From contig JAODNG010000016.1 in assembly GCA_025465385.1 (NCBI GenBank), positions 1 through 6,487 of the forward strand: DNA of 6,487 nucleotides, read 5' to 3'. The stretch comes from Pseudonocardiales bacterium. GTDB taxonomy: Bacteria > Actinomycetota > Actinomycetes > Mycobacteriales > Pseudonocardiaceae. Below, piece by piece: positions 5,745-6,487 of the stretch (the first letter of the stretch is position 1; the number at the start of each line of letters is the position of its first letter). Below the pieces are notes generated by a model. That model saw only the letters and a list, made by a program, of their open reading frames with translations. It searched no databases and was not told the origin of the DNA. The position numbers and the translations under genes are program-made.

Positions 5745-6487
5745 GTGGCCGAGCACCGGCTTTCGCTCGCAATCAACGGGCGTGAGCGACTTCTGGAGAA
5801 GCGGCTGGTGCCGTTCTCCATACCAAATGAGCAGCCAGCCGCCGGAAACGGGCATGCCCCGTTGGGGTCGGTCGCAATTGTGGGCCTCGGATACGTCGGG
5901 TTGCCGACAGCGTTGGCATTGTTGGGCAGCGCTTCGCAGATCACCGGCTTCGACGTGAGCGAGGACCGGCTGCGCGCCATCGAAGCCGGTGACGTTGACC
6001 TCAGCGATCTGGATGTGGTCCGGCTGGCGAAAGCCAGCGGCGATGACAGCTTCCGGCTTACCGGCGACAGCGCCACGCTGGCCGAGGCCGACGCCGTGAT
6101 CGTCTGCGTGCCCACCCCGGTGGATGAGCACCACGTTCCAAACCTGTCAGCACTGCGGAGCGCGTGTCAGACCGTCGTCGCGCACGCCCACCCGGGGCAG
6201 ACAGTGATCTTGACCTCGACGAGCTTCGTCGGTACCACCAGGCAACTGCTCGCCGAGCCCCTAGCCGCCCGCGGTCTGATCGCCGGCACCGACGTCTACG
6301 TCGCCTTCAGCCCGGAGCGCATCGACCCCGGCAATGCCGATCACCTGCAACGCGAGACACCGCGGGTGGTGGGCGGCGCGACCACGCAGTGCGCCCTACG
6401 CGCCGCGCGAGTGATCGGGCAGTTGACCGATTCGGTCTATCTGGTGAGCTCCCCGGAAGCCGCCGAGTTGACCAAGCTGTATGAGAA
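5745..6487 (+). CDS. Nucleotide-sugar dehydrogenase, probably UDP-N-acetylhexosamine 6-dehydrogenase type (C-terminus outside window)
   Basis: The enzyme family oxidises C6 of a UDP- or GDP-sugar to the uronic acid with two NAD+. The NAD-binding motif is VAIVGLGYVGLPTA (Rossmann GxGYVG at 47-52), then GFDVSEDRL with the ribose-binding Asp70. VCVPTPVD (120-127), TSTSFVGTTRQLL (157-169) and FSPERIDPGN (188-197) follow. The window ends at AELTKLYE (240-247), within the central substrate-binding helix and before the catalytic cysteine. SPERxDPGN is the form found in WbpA/WecC-like N-acetylhexosamine dehydrogenases, whereas UDP-glucose dehydrogenases usually have PEFLREG there, so an acetamido-sugar substrate is favoured. 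An in-frame TGA at 5700-5702 bounds the start; GTG 5745 gives an unusual 42-residue extension before the Rossmann fold, and GTG 5808 or TTG 5862 would shorten it. Its product would feed the glycosyltransferase pathway encoded just upstream. Confidence 0.93.
   Translation, partial: MAEHRLSLAINGRERLLEKRLVPFSIPNEQPAAGNGHAPLGSVAIVGLGYVGLPTALALLGSASQITGFDVSEDRLRAIEAGDVDLSDLDVVRLAKASGDDSFRLTGDSATLAEADAVIVCVPTPVDEHHVPNLSALRSACQTVVAHAHPGQTVILTSTSFVGTTRQLLAEPLAARGLIAGTDVYVAFSPERIDPGNADHLQRETPRVVGGATTQCALRAARVIGQLTDSVYLVSSPEAAELTKLYE

Noticed and set aside
1..6487. IS elements, CRISPR arrays, tRNA or rRNA genes, attachment sites
   Set aside because: No transposase motifs, no long terminal or regularly spaced repeats, and no tRNA-like cloverleaf or rRNA stretch were recognised on either strand.

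Overview
The window is high-GC DNA with strong G/C preference at third codon positions, GTG starts and an actinobacterial-type Mfd protein, so it most likely comes from an actinomycete (Actinomycetota). I cannot fix the genus. The adjacency seen here differs from what I recall of the mfd neighbourhood in Mycobacterium tuberculosis.

Layout. Positions 1-1964 (minus strand) hold the N-terminal 654 codons of mfd, the transcription-repair coupling factor; the helicase half lies off the left edge. A 316-bp non-coding region (1965-2280) separates it from a plus-strand gene series and should hold the divergent promoters. That region is rich in small repeats: a 9-bp direct repeat spaced 32 bp, an 8-mer present three times, a perfect short palindrome, and overlapping inverted repeats that abut the next start codon. 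The plus-strand genes follow with almost no gaps: two NarL/LuxR-type response regulators (2281-2946 and 2949-3695, 2 bp apart), a NodB-type polysaccharide deacetylase (3710-4498), a GT4-type glycosyltransferase (4495-5661, whose GTG start overlaps the preceding TGA) and, after 82-83 bp, a nucleotide-sugar dehydrogenase (5745 to the right edge, incomplete).

How the genes may work together. The last three genes look like the start of a surface or extracellular polysaccharide locus. The dehydrogenase carries the SPERxDPGN-type motif associated with UDP-N-acetylhexosamine 6-dehydrogenases and could supply an activated (amino)uronic acid. The glycosyltransferase would build the glycan and the deacetylase would remove acetyl groups. 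The two tandem regulators are well placed to control it.

The most interesting point is that both regulators lack the phospho-accepting aspartate of the receiver domain: the first has Gly53 and the second has Glu66 at the aligned site, while both keep the acidic pair and the conserved lysine. No histidine kinase is visible. This suggests a phosphorylation-independent regulator pair, possibly a heterodimer, with one partner mimicking the phosphorylated state. That is a hypothesis from sequence only.
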